DNA from: Geobacteraceae bacterium
GTDB taxonomy: Bacteria > Desulfobacterota > Desulfuromonadia > Geobacterales > Geobacteraceae
NCBI GenBank assembly: GCA_009773645.1
Contig: WSYB01000005.1
Coordinates: 40,521-104,520, forward strand
Length of the DNA: 64,000 bases
Direction of reading: 5' to 3'
Shown here: positions 9,202 through 17,821 of the stretch, in pieces
Numbering within the stretch: the stretch's first letter is position 1
How the letters are laid out: each line of letters starts with the position of its first letter
Notes under the pieces: model-generated
What the model saw: the letters and a program-made list of their open reading frames with translations, nothing else
What the model was told of the DNA's origin: nothing
Databases searched by the model: none
Translations under genes and position numbers: made by a program

Positions 9202-10427
9202 CTACTCATATCTGAGGGCGTCGATGGGGTTCAGGGATGCCGCCTTCCTGGCCGGATAGAAGCCGAAGAAGATGCCGACCCCGGCGGAAAAGGCGAAGGC
9301 GATGAGAATCGCCTGGGACGAGATCAGGGTCGGCCATTGCATCAGTTTCGACACTGCCATTGCCCCCGCCACCCCCAGCCCCATGCCTATTATCCCGCCG
9401 CACGTAGTCAAGAGCACCGCTTCGGTGAGAAACTGGAGCAGAATGTCCCGCTGCTTGGCGCCGATCGCCATCCGGATGCCGATCTCCCTGGTCCGCTCCG
9501 TCACCGACACCAGCATGATATTCATGATTCCGATCCCGCCGACGATGAGGGAGATGGAGGCTACCGCCCCCAAGAGCAGCGACATCACCTTGGAGGATTG
9601 TTCGGAGACGGCCAGGATCTCCGAGAGGTTGCGCACCGTGAAGTCCCGTTCCCTGGCCGGGCCGATCCGGTGACGCTGGTCGAGAAGTGTGGTCACCTCT
9701 TCTTCGGCCTTTTTCAGGACCTCAGCATTCTGTGCTTGAATCATCATGGCGCCGACGGAGTTAGGGAACTGGCTGCCGAAGACTTTACGTTGCGCCGTGC
9801 GCAGGGGGATGTAGATCACGTCGTCCTGGTCCTGCCCCTGGGGCGACTGTCCCTTGTGTTCCAGCATGCCGATGACCGTAAAGGGTATTTTCTTGATCCG
9901 GATGATCTTGCCGACCGGATCGGCGCTGCCGAAGAGGTTTTCGGCCACTGTCTGGCCGATCAGGCAGTTCTTAGTGGCGCCGTCCACATCGGCCTGGGAG
10001 ATGTTTCTTCCTGCCGCCAGCGGCCAGTCCCTGACCGTCAGCATCTCCGGTGTGGTGCCCATGACGATGGTGGACCAGTTCTGATTGCCGAAGACCACTT
10101 GGGCAGAGCCCCGGATCGTTGGGGCCACCTCGGCTACGGAGGGGCATTCGGCCTTGATGGCCCGGGCGTCGTCGTAGGTGAGGGAGGGGGTTCCGCCGGA
10201 GCCGGTGCGCAGGCCCCCGCTGGTGGTGGAGCCGGGGAGGACCAGGAGCAGATTGCTGCCGATGCTGGCGATCTGGTCGGTGATCATCTTGCTCGCCCCG
10301 GAGCCGATGGCGACCATGGCGATGACGGCGGCGATGCCGATGATGATGCCGAGCATGGTCAGCAGTGCCCGCATCTTGTTGACCCGCAGTGCCCGGATGG
10401 CGATCAGCAGGCTTTGCCAGAGAGTTG

Positions 10428-10431
<4 letters not shown>
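9202..10431 (-). CDS. MacB/FtsX-type ABC transporter permease
   Basis: A 409-residue inner-membrane permease with the MacB topology: one N-terminal membrane segment (ALLTMLGIIIGIAAVIAMVAIGSG), a periplasmic MacB core domain of about 200 residues, then three C-terminal membrane segments. The conserved cytoplasmic coupling region ERTREIGIRMAIGAKQRDILLQFL is present. It is the third gene of an adaptor, ATPase, permease operon and overlaps the ATPase gene by four bases. Unlike E. coli MacB, ATPase and permease are separate proteins. Export of peptides, lipids or drugs across the envelope is expected, but the substrate is unknown. Confidence 0.9.
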
Positions 10432-11153
<722 letters not shown>

Positions 11154-12362
11154 TTAGAACCTCGGCCCCATGGGGCCGCCCCCCATGCCTCCCGATTTTT
11201 TCTGAGTGGATACCTGTTCGGTGATCACTTCGTCGTTCTCCTTGAGGTTCCCCTCTACAAGCTCCACCTGGCCGTCGTTGCTGATGCCGGTCTTGAGCGG
11301 CACCGGGACCGGCTTGTTCTCCGGTCCCGGGATGAAGACCCGTTGTCCGGCTTCCTTCTTCCTCTTGGCCGGCTCGGACTTGTCCGGCTTCTCTTTCCCT
11401 TCTTTCGCCCCTTTCGGCTTGAAGCGGAGGGCCGCTGCCGGGATTTTCAGCACGTCGTCCTTGCGGGCCGTTTCTATGCTGACGTTGGCGGTCATCCCCG
11501 GCTTCAGCTTCAGGTCCTTGTTGTCGACGCTGATCACCACGACATAGGTGACCACGTTCTGGGTGACGACCGGTGCATTCCTGATCTGGGCCACTTTGCC
11601 GGCGAAGCGGCTTTCCGGATAGGCATCAACGGTGAAGGATGCTGGCTGGCCGACTCTGACCCGGCTGATGTCGGATTCATCCACGCTGGTGTCGATCTCC
11701 ATCCTGGTCAGGTCCTGGGCGATGGTGAAGAGGGTCGGGGTCTGGAACGAGGCGGCCACGGTCTGGCCAACATCCACGTTGCGCGAGACCACGATTCCGT
11801 CCACCGGCGAGCGGATAGTGGCATAGCGGAGGTTGGTTTCGGCCTGGTTAAAGGCACCGCGGGTCTGGGCCACACCTCCTTCGGCTGCCTTTAAGGTGGC
11901 AACGGCCATCTCGTACCTGGTTTCCGCCATGTCGAAATCGCTCTGGGCAACGATACCGTCCTTGATGAGCTGGCGGTTTCGCTCAAGGTTGCGTTTTGCG
12001 TCGTTCAGGTCGGCCTTTGCCTTTTGCAGGTTGCCCTGGGCGCTCAGATAATTCCCCCGGCTCTGATCCAACTGGGCCGAAAAGAGGGCTGGATCGATCT
12101 GAGCTATGACCTGACCTCTCTTCACCGGCGAATTGAAGTCAACGAAGAGCTTCTGAATGGTTCCGGAGACCTGGGTGCCGACCTGGACTGTAACGACGGC
12201 GGTCAGGTTGCCGGTAGCGGAGACGGCCGAGACAATGGCGCCCCGCTCAATTTTGGCCGTCTTGTAAACCGTTGGCGGAGTTTTTTTGCTGTAGAAATAA
12301 ATTCCCATGGCCACGGCGATGACAACGGCCGCTCCGGAAACAGAAATAATGATCTTTTTCAT
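11154..12362 (-). CDS. MacA-like periplasmic adaptor (membrane fusion protein)
   Basis: A 402-residue adaptor linking the MacB-type pump to an outer-membrane channel. It has an N-terminal membrane anchor (IIISVSGAAVVIAVAMGIYF), a split biotinyl-lipoyl-like domain (VQVGTQVSGTIQKLF and TIRSPVDGIVVSR), a helical hairpin with coiled-coil character between them (about residues 105-190), beta-barrel domains, and a Gly/Met-rich tail (GGMGGGPMGPRF). It is the first gene of the operon. The upstream promoter overlaps two TetR-like palindromes. No outer-membrane partner lies next to it; the OprM-like gene at 62020 or another could serve. Confidence 0.9.
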   Translation of the reverse strand: MKKIIISVSGAAVVIAVAMGIYFYSKKTPPTVYKTAKIERGAIVSAVSATGNLTAVVTVQVGTQVSGTIQKLFVDFNSPVKRGQVIAQIDPALFSAQLDQSRGNYLSAQGNLQKAKADLNDAKRNLERNRQLIKDGIVAQSDFDMAETRYEMAVATLKAAEGGVAQTRGAFNQAETNLRYATIRSPVDGIVVSRNVDVGQTVAASFQTPTLFTIAQDLTRMEIDTSVDESDISRVRVGQPASFTVDAYPESRFAGKVAQIRNAPVVTQNVVTYVVVISVDNKDLKLKPGMTANVSIETARKDDVLKIPAAALRFKPKGAKEGKEKPDKSEPAKRKKEAGQRVFIPGPENKPVPVPLKTGISNDGQVELVEGNLKENDEVITEQVSTQKKSGGMGGGPMGPRF

Positions 12363-12481
12363 GAATTACCTCGGCCTGACATTTCTCGGGACACGGTATG
12401 CTTCCAAAGTTTCCCCGTGGTCCTGAAACGGGACCTGTGAGGAGGTCGAACGCATCGCGGAACAGGGATGTTTTATTACCT

Positions 12482-12509
12482 GAACAGATGTTCACCTGAA
12501 CGATTGTTC
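12482..12509. promoter_or_regulatory. Paired palindromic operator in the macA-like promoter
   Basis: Two related inverted repeats, GAACAGATGTTC (12482-12493; perfect) and GAACGATTGTTC (12498-12509; four-base arms), start 16 bp apart. They overlap and follow the -10 of the predicted promoter. Spacing and sequence resemble TetR-family operators, but no TetR gene is adjacent. Confidence 0.6.
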
Positions 12510-12531
12510 GATATCATTATCATTTTGTCAA
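12503..12531 (-). promoter_or_regulatory. Predicted sigma-70 promoter of the macA-like operon
   Basis: On the minus strand there is TTGACA (12526-12531), a 17-base spacer and AACAAT (12503-12508), about 140 bases before the macA-like start. The -10 is a 4/6 match and is covered by one of the palindromes, consistent with repression by a dimeric regulator. Confidence 0.5.
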
Positions 12532-12631
12532 GGTTATTTTACCGCGAGCGGACATCTGGCAAAAGGGCAGAAAGCGGGCAGTGTGGACCGTGCAGGCAGC
12601 GCCGCCGATGAGTCATTCGCCTTGCGGACAA

Positions 12632-12666
12632 AAAAAAGCCCCCTGTTTTATCCAGGGGGCTTCTCT
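12632..12666 (-). terminator. Intrinsic terminator of the small RNA
   Basis: Eight-base perfect GC stem (GCCCCCTG, 12638-12645; CAGGGGGC, 12653-12660) with a 7-base loop, followed on the minus strand by a run of seven T. Confidence 0.88.
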
Positions 12667-12818
12667 TGGGTCGCCCGCCGCGCCAAACCGGCGGGCTAAC
12701 TAGGGCAACCTTCTTTACAGCGGGTTACCGGGCGAAGCATATAGATTGTTGTCCACATGAGTTATAAGGTCTCCTTTCGCTGTGTATTTCCTTCCCTCTC
12801 TCTTGCTTCCCGGAGGAT
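12632..12818 (-). ncRNA. Predicted stand-alone small RNA (about 185 nt, 6S-like size)
   Basis: On the minus strand a near-consensus promoter (TTGACT, 17-base spacer, TATTAT) starts a transcript near 12818. It ends at a strong intrinsic terminator (GCCCCCTG with CAGGGGGC, then seven T). No convincing ORF lies inside. The transcript can form ACAGCG/CGCTGT and a GC-rich stem GCCCGCCG/CGGCGGGC, and its ends can pair through AUCC/GGAU and GGG/CCC. Size, free-standing promoter and end pairing recall 6S RNA, but I could not match conserved 6S sequence, so the family is open. Confidence 0.7.
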
Positions 12819-12824
12819 GATTAA

Positions 12825-12853
12825 ATAATAATCCTCGCGAACGATAAAGTCAA
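12825..12853 (-). promoter_or_regulatory. Sigma-70 promoter of the small RNA
   Basis: TTGACT (12848-12853) and TATTAT (12825-12830) on the minus strand with exactly 17 bases between them, just past the stop of the DUF362 gene. Confidence 0.75.
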
Positions 12854-12876
12854 CGGGGCACAAATATTAAATTTAC

Positions 12877-14004
12877 CTATAGATATTTCTTCATTAATCT
12901 CAGTAACGCCCCCTCTTTGACGTCAAGTGCCCCGTCCGGGCAGAGTTCCCGGCAGCAGAAGCAGCGGATGCAGCGGTGGTAGTCAAAATGGAGCTTCCCG
13001 TCCCTGACTTCAATAGCCTGCGGCGGACACGCCTCAACGCAGATGCGGCACAGCCTGCATTTTTCCGGGGAAGCCGCGGGGCGGGAGGTGAGGTAGTGGC
13101 GCAGCCGGTTTTTCAGAAACGGGGGGAGGCCCCACTGGACGTCGGAGATATGGGGGAGGCGGAAGTTGGACACCCGCGCTTCTTCAACCGGCATGCCGAT
13201 TGTCCGGATGGTGGAGCGGTCAGCGCCGTCGAGCCCTAGTTTATCGGCCATCCGCTCGACGTAGAGGAGTTTTCGCGGGATGCCGGCGATTTCTGCGGCA
13301 ATCACATCCACTGCAACGGCGTTGGTTCCTGCGAGCAGAAGCCCCACGGCCCTGGGATCTCCGCTTCCCGGGCCGTTCCCTTCCATGGCGGTTATGGCAT
13401 CAACGATAGTCAGGTCAGGCTTCCGCAGTTGGTATATTTCCAGGAGCATGCGTGCGAACATCTCCCGGTCGGCACCGGCCTTCAGGTGCCATGCGGCCTT
13501 GCCGGTCCCGACTACCGCACCGAACAGGTTTTTCACCGCGCAGGTCATGGTCATCATTTCGTGAGTCTTGAGCTTGGGGAGATTGATGAGCCGGTCGGCC
13601 TCCATGTAGGGGCGTGCCAGCTCAAAACGCTTGAAGGTCCCTTCGCCCGGCACTTCCATGGATTCGGCGAACTCCACCAGTTCGGCGCCGGTTTCCCGGA
13701 CGACCTCAAGCATGCCGGACTTCTCGGCGACTCTGGCAAATCTCCCGATGCCGGGAGAATCTCCCACCAGCGGCACTCCACCCCCTTCCTGCACCAGTTC
13801 GATCACTCCGCGGAGCACCGCCGGGTGGGTGGTAACGGCTGCTTCCGGCGGCTTTGCCGACAGCATGTTGGGCTTTATCAGCACCCGCTCGCCCGGCCCG
13901 ACAAAGGTCGCCATTCCGCCGAGCGGCCCGAGAAGGCGGACGAGGGCGGACTTTACCTTTATTGTTTCGTAGATATCGGCTCTTTCAATGGTGACGAGAT
14001 GCAT
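12877..14004 (-). CDS. DUF362 protein with C-terminal 2x[4Fe-4S] ferredoxin domain
   Basis: A 375-residue cytoplasmic protein. Residues 1-290 form a DUF362 domain (ERVLIKPNMLSAKPPEAAVTTHPAVL, with VGDSPG near residue 100). The C-terminus has two 4Fe-4S motifs, CRLCRICVEACPPQAI and CIRCFCCRELCPDGAL. DUF362 proteins with ferredoxin tails are frequent in anaerobes and probably shuttle electrons, but no reaction is established. It is monocistronic, and a small RNA promoter lies immediately after its stop. Confidence 0.88.
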   Translation of the reverse strand: MHLVTIERADIYETIKVKSALVRLLGPLGGMATFVGPGERVLIKPNMLSAKPPEAAVTTHPAVLRGVIELVQEGGGVPLVGDSPGIGRFARVAEKSGMLEVVRETGAELVEFAESMEVPGEGTFKRFELARPYMEADRLINLPKLKTHEMMTMTCAVKNLFGAVVGTGKAAWHLKAGADREMFARMLLEIYQLRKPDLTIVDAITAMEGNGPGSGDPRAVGLLLAGTNAVAVDVIAAEIAGIPRKLLYVERMADKLGLDGADRSTIRTIGMPVEEARVSNFRLPHISDVQWGLPPFLKNRLRHYLTSRPAASPEKCRLCRICVEACPPQAIEVRDGKLHFDYHRCIRCFCCRELCPDGALDVKEGALLRLMKKYL

Positions 14005-14113
14005 GGATGAACTATATGGTCAATCCGCACGGTTTGTCAAAGGGTTTTGGAGGGTTTTCCATGGTAAAAGGGATGGGATTCCGGGGGCATACGCAGGCCC
14101 GTTCCCCACAACG

Positions 14114-14138
14114 AAAAAGCCCGCTTGTCGCGGGCTTT
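14114..14138 (-). terminator. Intrinsic terminator after hepT-like gene
   Basis: Seven-base stem AGCCCGC with GCGGGCT, loop of five, followed by TTTT on the minus strand, about 40 bases past the stop at 14176. Confidence 0.75.
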
Positions 14139-14175
14139 GCTGCAATAGAAAAGCGTAATTGATGTCAGCGGTGGC

Positions 14176-14598
14176 TTACCCACCGATGAAGGCGCCGAAT
14201 TCCTTGAGAAACCTCCTGATATCGTCAAGCCTCGTTTCGATAATGCGGTGCAACTCGGTATCGTCAATGTCCCAGTAGATGTGCACGAGCCTGTTCCGGA
14301 AACGCGCCATCTGGATCAGGGCCGCGGTGAAATCGGCGGCAAAGGCCCCTCTCTCCTCCATGACCCGGAACGTATCGGCATAATCTTCCGGTGTCCTGAA
14401 GCCATTCTTGGCGATAATGTGGTTGCACAGGTCCACCGCTCCTTCGATGGCAACGATCAGACTGTATTTTGCGCTTCCCACCTTGTGCGGATCGGCCGTG
14501 AACTCGTGGGAAGAGAGCTTCCGCAGATCATCCAGTCGCTCCAGGGCGGCCAGTACTTCGGAAGAAATTTTTCTTATTTTGTCCGGGTTAAATTGCAA
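14176..14598 (-). CDS. hepT: HepT-like toxin (HEPN family, DUF86)
   Basis: An all-helical HEPN protein of 140 residues, the toxin (RNase) partner of a HepT-MntA module. The signature R-x4-H-x-Y is present as RNRLVHIY about 40 residues from the C-terminus. I chose the TTG start at 14598: it has AAGGAG ten bases upstream and overlaps the mntA-like gene by 11 bases. The first ATG in frame, at 14640, has no ribosome-binding site and would give a 53-base overlap. In characterised pairs MntA adds AMP to the Tyr of this motif, which is intact here. Confidence 0.85.
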   Translation of the reverse strand: MQFNPDKIRKISSEVLAALERLDDLRKLSSHEFTADPHKVGSAKYSLIVAIEGAVDLCNHIIAKNGFRTPEDYADTFRVMEERGAFAADFTAALIQMARFRNRLVHIYWDIDDTELHRIIETRLDDIRRFLKEFGAFIGG

Positions 14599-15010
14599 GT
14601 CCAAGCGTCTCCTTGAGATACATCCGGCGGAAAGGGGCAAAGTCGAGGTAGTTGCGGATGGCGGCTTCCACGAAGTCGCTGCGGATGTCGTCGTCGTTTA
14701 TGAAAAGCGGCCGTCCGAAACGGATCACGTTGTAGCGAAACGACAAGGGGGAGTTGTTCAGCACCCGCACATCCACCGGGAAATCCCTGACGGCGTTTCC
14801 CAACTCCGCTTCCAGAAGAAGCTCAATCTGGAGTGGGGAGTCGGGGGCGCTGTCGAAAAAGACCGCGATGTCGATATCGTTGAAACTTTCGTGCAAGGCA
14901 AAGGAGCCGTGCACATAAGCGAAGACAATGTCAAGGCGCTTTTCAAGGCATCCCCTGATGCGGGCCAGTAAGGCTTCTTTCCTATCCTCAGTGATTTCAG
15001 CCGCTTTCAT
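14588..15010 (-). CDS. mntA: MntA-like antitoxin (minimal nucleotidyltransferase)
   Basis: A 140-residue nucleotidyltransferase-fold protein with the signature GSFALHESFNDIDIAVF, i.e. G-S followed about ten residues later by D-x-D, the metal-binding pair. In known HepT-MntA systems it AMPylates and silences the HepT RNase. It is the first gene of the pair, starting in MKAAEITEDRK, and overlaps the toxin gene by 11 bases, the usual order and coupling. It was probably acquired as a mobile stabilisation or anti-phage module. Confidence 0.87.
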   Translation of the reverse strand: MKAAEITEDRKEALLARIRGCLEKRLDIVFAYVHGSFALHESFNDIDIAVFFDSAPDSPLQIELLLEAELGNAVRDFPVDVRVLNNSPLSFRYNVIRFGRPLFINDDDIRSDFVEAAIRNYLDFAPFRRMYLKETLGLAI

Positions 15011-15079
15011 GGTAGTTGAATAGTAGCAGCAAGATAATGATGTGACAAGATTTTAATTGATCATATTAGATCATATTTA

Positions 15080-15130
15080 TTGCATAAGAGCCGTTTTTGC
15101 GCTTGACAGCGGCCTTTTAATGGGTGACCC
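15080..15130. repeat. Dispersed ~50-bp repeat, copy 1
   Basis: Matches 20801-20850 at roughly 85 percent by eye. Shared blocks are TTGCATA, CGTTTTTG, GTTGACAGC/CTTGACAGC and CCTTTTAATGGGTGA. It contains a -35-like TTGACA but no good -10. It sits upstream of the Xer recombinase gene. Confidence 0.65.
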
Positions 15131-15213
15131 TACGCTGGGTGACGTTTTCAGTCTGTTCAAATCCATGACGACCCACTGCTTATGCCTTAGCAACCGTCAG
15201 GAGATACCCATCC

Positions 15214-16098
15214 ATGCAAAATGAAATCGACCACTTCATCAGCTACCTCTCCACCGAGCGCAACGTCTCCCTCCATACCATCGAAGCCTACCGGTCCGAT
15301 CTGGCGCAGTTCCGGGAATTCGTCCGCCGGGAACGGGGGGACGCCGCGGCGGCAGATACGGTGGACCACCTTCTCATCAGGCGTTTCATGGCCCTCCTCC
15401 ACAAGGGGCACCGGAAGAGCTCCATTGGCAGGAAGCTGGCGTCGATCCGGGCGTTCTTCAAGTATCTCCTGCGCGAAGGACGGGTAGCGAAAAATCCGGC
15501 GGAGCTTGTGTCGACGCCGAAAAAAGAGAAGACGGTCCCGTTCCATCTCACTATCGACGAGGTGACGGCACTGGTGAAGGCGCCTCACGATCCGGGGATA
15601 CTGGGCATGCGCGACCGGGCGATTTTGGAGACCCTCTATTCCTGTGGCATCAGGGTTTCCGAGCTGACAGGGCTGAATGTGGAGGGACTCGATCCGGATG
15701 GCGGGCTGGTACGGGTGATGGGGAAGGGGGGTAAGGAGCGGATCGTGCCGATAGGCCACTATGCCCTCTCCGCCATATCCGCCTATCTTTCGGCCAGAAA
15801 CAACCCTCCCCGGGATGCACCGCTCTTCCTCAACGCCCGGGGCGGCCGGCTTACCCGCCGCAGCGTGGCGAGGATCGTGGACAAGCACATTCTAAAGATC
15901 GCCGCCATGAAGAAGATATCACCCCATACACTGCGTCATACCTTTGCCACCCACATGCTGGAGGGGGGGGTGGACCTCCGCTCCATCCAGGAGCTCCTGG
16001 GACATGCCTCCCTTTCCACCACCCAGAAGTATACCCATGTGAGCATCGACCGGCTCATGGAGGTGTATGACAAGGCCCACCCCAAAGCGCGAAAATAA
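15214..16098 (+). CDS. xerC: Tyrosine recombinase XerC/XerD family
   Basis: A 294-residue site-specific recombinase of the length of chromosomal XerC/XerD, which resolve chromosome dimers at dif. It has an N-terminal SAM-like core-binding domain (residues 1-90) and a C-terminal catalytic domain with all key residues: Arg in SCGIRVSELTGL, Lys in GKGGKERIVPI, HTLRHTFATHML (His and Arg), LLGHASLSTTQKYTH (His and nucleophile Tyr). A GGAG site lies ten bases before the ATG. A full catalytic set and normal length argue against a decayed integrase. Whether it is XerC, XerD or a lone Xer cannot be told without comparison. Confidence 0.9.
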   Translation: MQNEIDHFISYLSTERNVSLHTIEAYRSDLAQFREFVRRERGDAAAADTVDHLLIRRFMALLHKGHRKSSIGRKLASIRAFFKYLLREGRVAKNPAELVSTPKKEKTVPFHLTIDEVTALVKAPHDPGILGMRDRAILETLYSCGIRVSELTGLNVEGLDPDGGLVRVMGKGGKERIVPIGHYALSAISAYLSARNNPPRDAPLFLNARGGRLTRRSVARIVDKHILKIAAMKKISPHTLRHTFATHMLEGGVDLRSIQELLGHASLSTTQKYTHVSIDRLMEVYDKAHPKARK

Positions 16099-16100
16099 AA

Positions 16101-16131
16101 GGTTCGAGGTTCGAGGAACGAGGCGCGAGAC
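16101..16131. repeat. 7-bp-period array downstream of xerC
   Basis: Consecutive heptamers GGTTCGA, GGTTCGA, GGAACGA, GGCGCGA start three bases after the xerC stop codon. Same family as the arrays at 721, 4565, 22164, 22248 and 23516. Confidence 0.75.
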
Positions 16132-16134
16132 CAC

Positions 16135-16344
16135 TTAGAAGAAGCCCTCTCGCAAGTTGATCCCGTACTCGACGTAGGTCTTCAGGGAGCAAATCATCTG
16201 GGTCCAACCCATGCAGTTCATGTACGAATTGTCAAGGTCCTTCTGGTTTTCTTTCCAGCCGGATTCGCTGATTCTCACCATTGTCGATCCGGCATCGAGC
16301 GCCTGGAAGGCCATCTCCACGCGAGTGTTGTAGTCCCTCAGCAT
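16135..16344 (-). pseudogene. Truncated SRPBCC (AHSA1-like) protein, C-terminal remnant
   Basis: Only 69 residues. GWTQMICSLKTYVEYGINLREGFF matches the end of SRPBCC/AHSA1-type proteins, which are normally about 140-160 residues. The beta-strand-rich N-terminal half is missing and no in-frame extension with a ribosome-binding site is seen. It lies on the opposite strand to xerC and to the Cpx-like operon. A second, different SRPBCC C-terminal fragment lies on the other side of that operon (19191-19388), which suggests rearrangement here. Confidence 0.6.
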
Positions 16345-16611
16345 CTTTTATTCTTTCAGACCCCGCTGACCCCTCTTTCGACCTGACCCCTCATGGTTGT
16401 CCCTTGTTACAACTTGTTACAAAGATTTACCTTCACGAAAAGCATTCTAAAAAAAGAGGTGCTATACCAATAACATATTAAGCGGAAACACAACTCATGA
16501 AAGGAGGAGATTCAACTTTCGACGTTTGTATCCGGCAGAAGAAGCAGCGAACGGTTGAGACGCACGACCAAAGCAGGCAAGACCAATCTTATTTACTAGA
16601 AAGGAGCAGTT

Positions 16612-17058
16612 ATGTTAAGAAAGAAGAAGTTGTGGGGCTTTATTCCGGTTCTGATCGCCGGGCTGATGTTTCTCGGTGGGTGTCACAAGCCTTCCCCGGA
16701 GAAGATGGCAGATCACATCGTCGATGAACTTGTTGCGAAGCTGAGTTTGACCGCAGCACAACAGGAGCAGCTGAATGCCACCAAGCTGGAGCTGTTGGGC
16801 AAAGTGGCAGAGATGAAGAAGAGCAAGGAAGCGATGCACGATGAAGTCATGGCGGAATTGCAGAAAGATCTCCTCGATCAGGGGCAGCTGAAAAAAATGG
16901 TTGCCACGCACAAGGGGGAAATGGACGAAATGGCAAACCTGCTGATCGACAGGTTGGCAAAATTTCACGCCACTCTCACAGCCGAACAGAAAGCGAAACT
17001 GGTCGATCTCCTGAAAGAGATGGAGAAGCGCCACAAGAGCTGCTTCTTCGACAACTGA
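16612..17058 (+). CDS. CpxP/Spy-like periplasmic lipoprotein
   Basis: A 148-residue protein with a lipoprotein signal peptide (VLIAGLMFLGGC; acylated Cys near residue 24), so probably anchored in the envelope. The rest is helical with LSLTAAQQEQLNATK and LTAEQKAKLVDLLK, two copies of the LTxxQ-type motif of CpxP/Spy chaperones and sensors. It precedes an OmpR-type regulator and a CpxA/RstB-type kinase on the same strand, which suggests a Cpx-like stress system in which it restrains the kinase. A clear AAAGGAG site lies before the start. E. coli CpxP is periplasmic and not lipidated, so the lipobox is unusual. Confidence 0.8.
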   Translation: MLRKKKLWGFIPVLIAGLMFLGGCHKPSPEKMADHIVDELVAKLSLTAAQQEQLNATKLELLGKVAEMKKSKEAMHDEVMAELQKDLLDQGQLKKMVATHKGEMDEMANLLIDRLAKFHATLTAEQKAKLVDLLKEMEKRHKSCFFDN

Positions 17059-17122
17059 TTTGAATCGGCGCCCGCCGGTCATTGGCGGGCGCTGCACCTT
17101 TTTACAGGGTTTGGAGTTGCTG

Positions 17123-17821
17123 ATGAAGAAATCGATCCTCATCATCGATGATGATGAGAAGCTGAATGCGCTGCTTACCGAATACCTCGGTAAATATGAT
17201 TTTCAGGTAATGAGCGCCACCCACCCGGAAGAAGGATTGAAAAAGCTCAAGAACCTGTCACCGAATCTCATCATTCTGGATGTGATGCTCCCGGGGATGA
17301 ACGGCTTTGAGGTGATCAAGATTATTCGCCGTACCCAGGCGGTGCCGATCATCATGCTGACAGCCAGGGGAGAATTTACCGACAGAGTTGTGGGGCTGGA
17401 ACTGGGGGCCGACGACTATCTGGCCAAACCCTTTGAACCGCGGGAACTGGCCGCCCGAATCCAGTCGATACTCCGCAGAACCGAGCAGAGCGTGATATCG
17501 GCGAAACGGAGATTCGGCCCATTGGGCATCGACTTTCAGAAACGGCTCGCCTCCTTGCATGATCAGCCTCTGGATCTGACGACAACTGAATTTGCGGCAC
17601 TATCCCTGCTGGTGGAGAATCCGGGAGCGGTTCTGAATCGGGACCAGATCATGGACGCCTTGCGCGGCATGGAATGCGAGGCTTTCAACCGCTCCATCGA
17701 TATTACCATGAGTCGGCTGCGCCAGAAACTGAAAGACAATCCAAAGAATCCGGATTTTATCAAAACCGTCTGGGGGACAGGATACGTATTTATCGCCAAG
17801 GAAACCGAAGATGCGCCATAA
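17123..17821 (+). CDS. OmpR-family response regulator (CpxR/RstA-like)
   Basis: 232 residues: an N-terminal receiver (SILIIDDDEKLN acidic pocket; phosphoacceptor Asp in LIILDVMLPGMNGFEV; Lys in YLAKPFEPREL) and a C-terminal winged-helix DNA-binding domain (NRDQIMDALRGME...VWGTGYVF). The frame extends upstream, but the ATG at 17123 has a GGAG site and starts right at the receiver. It is 64 bases downstream of the CpxP-like gene and overlaps the kinase gene by 11 bases. It probably activates the upstream envelope-stress gene. Confidence 0.9.
   Translation: MKKSILIIDDDEKLNALLTEYLGKYDFQVMSATHPEEGLKKLKNLSPNLIILDVMLPGMNGFEVIKIIRRTQAVPIIMLTARGEFTDRVVGLELGADDYLAKPFEPRELAARIQSILRRTEQSVISAKRRFGPLGIDFQKRLASLHDQPLDLTTTEFAALSLLVENPGAVLNRDQIMDALRGMECEAFNRSIDITMSRLRQKLKDNPKNPDFIKTVWGTGYVFIAKETEDAP

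Noticed and set aside
12661..12780. GEMM-like or cobalamin riboswitch in the minus-strand small RNA
   Set aside because: The GEMM core (GGAAAGCC...AGCCGGG) and B12-box are absent, and the transcript ends in a terminator far from the next gene.
14176..14640. ATG at 14640 as the hepT start
   Set aside because: No ribosome-binding site and a 53-base overlap with mntA; the TTG at 14598 has AAGGAG and an 11-base overlap.
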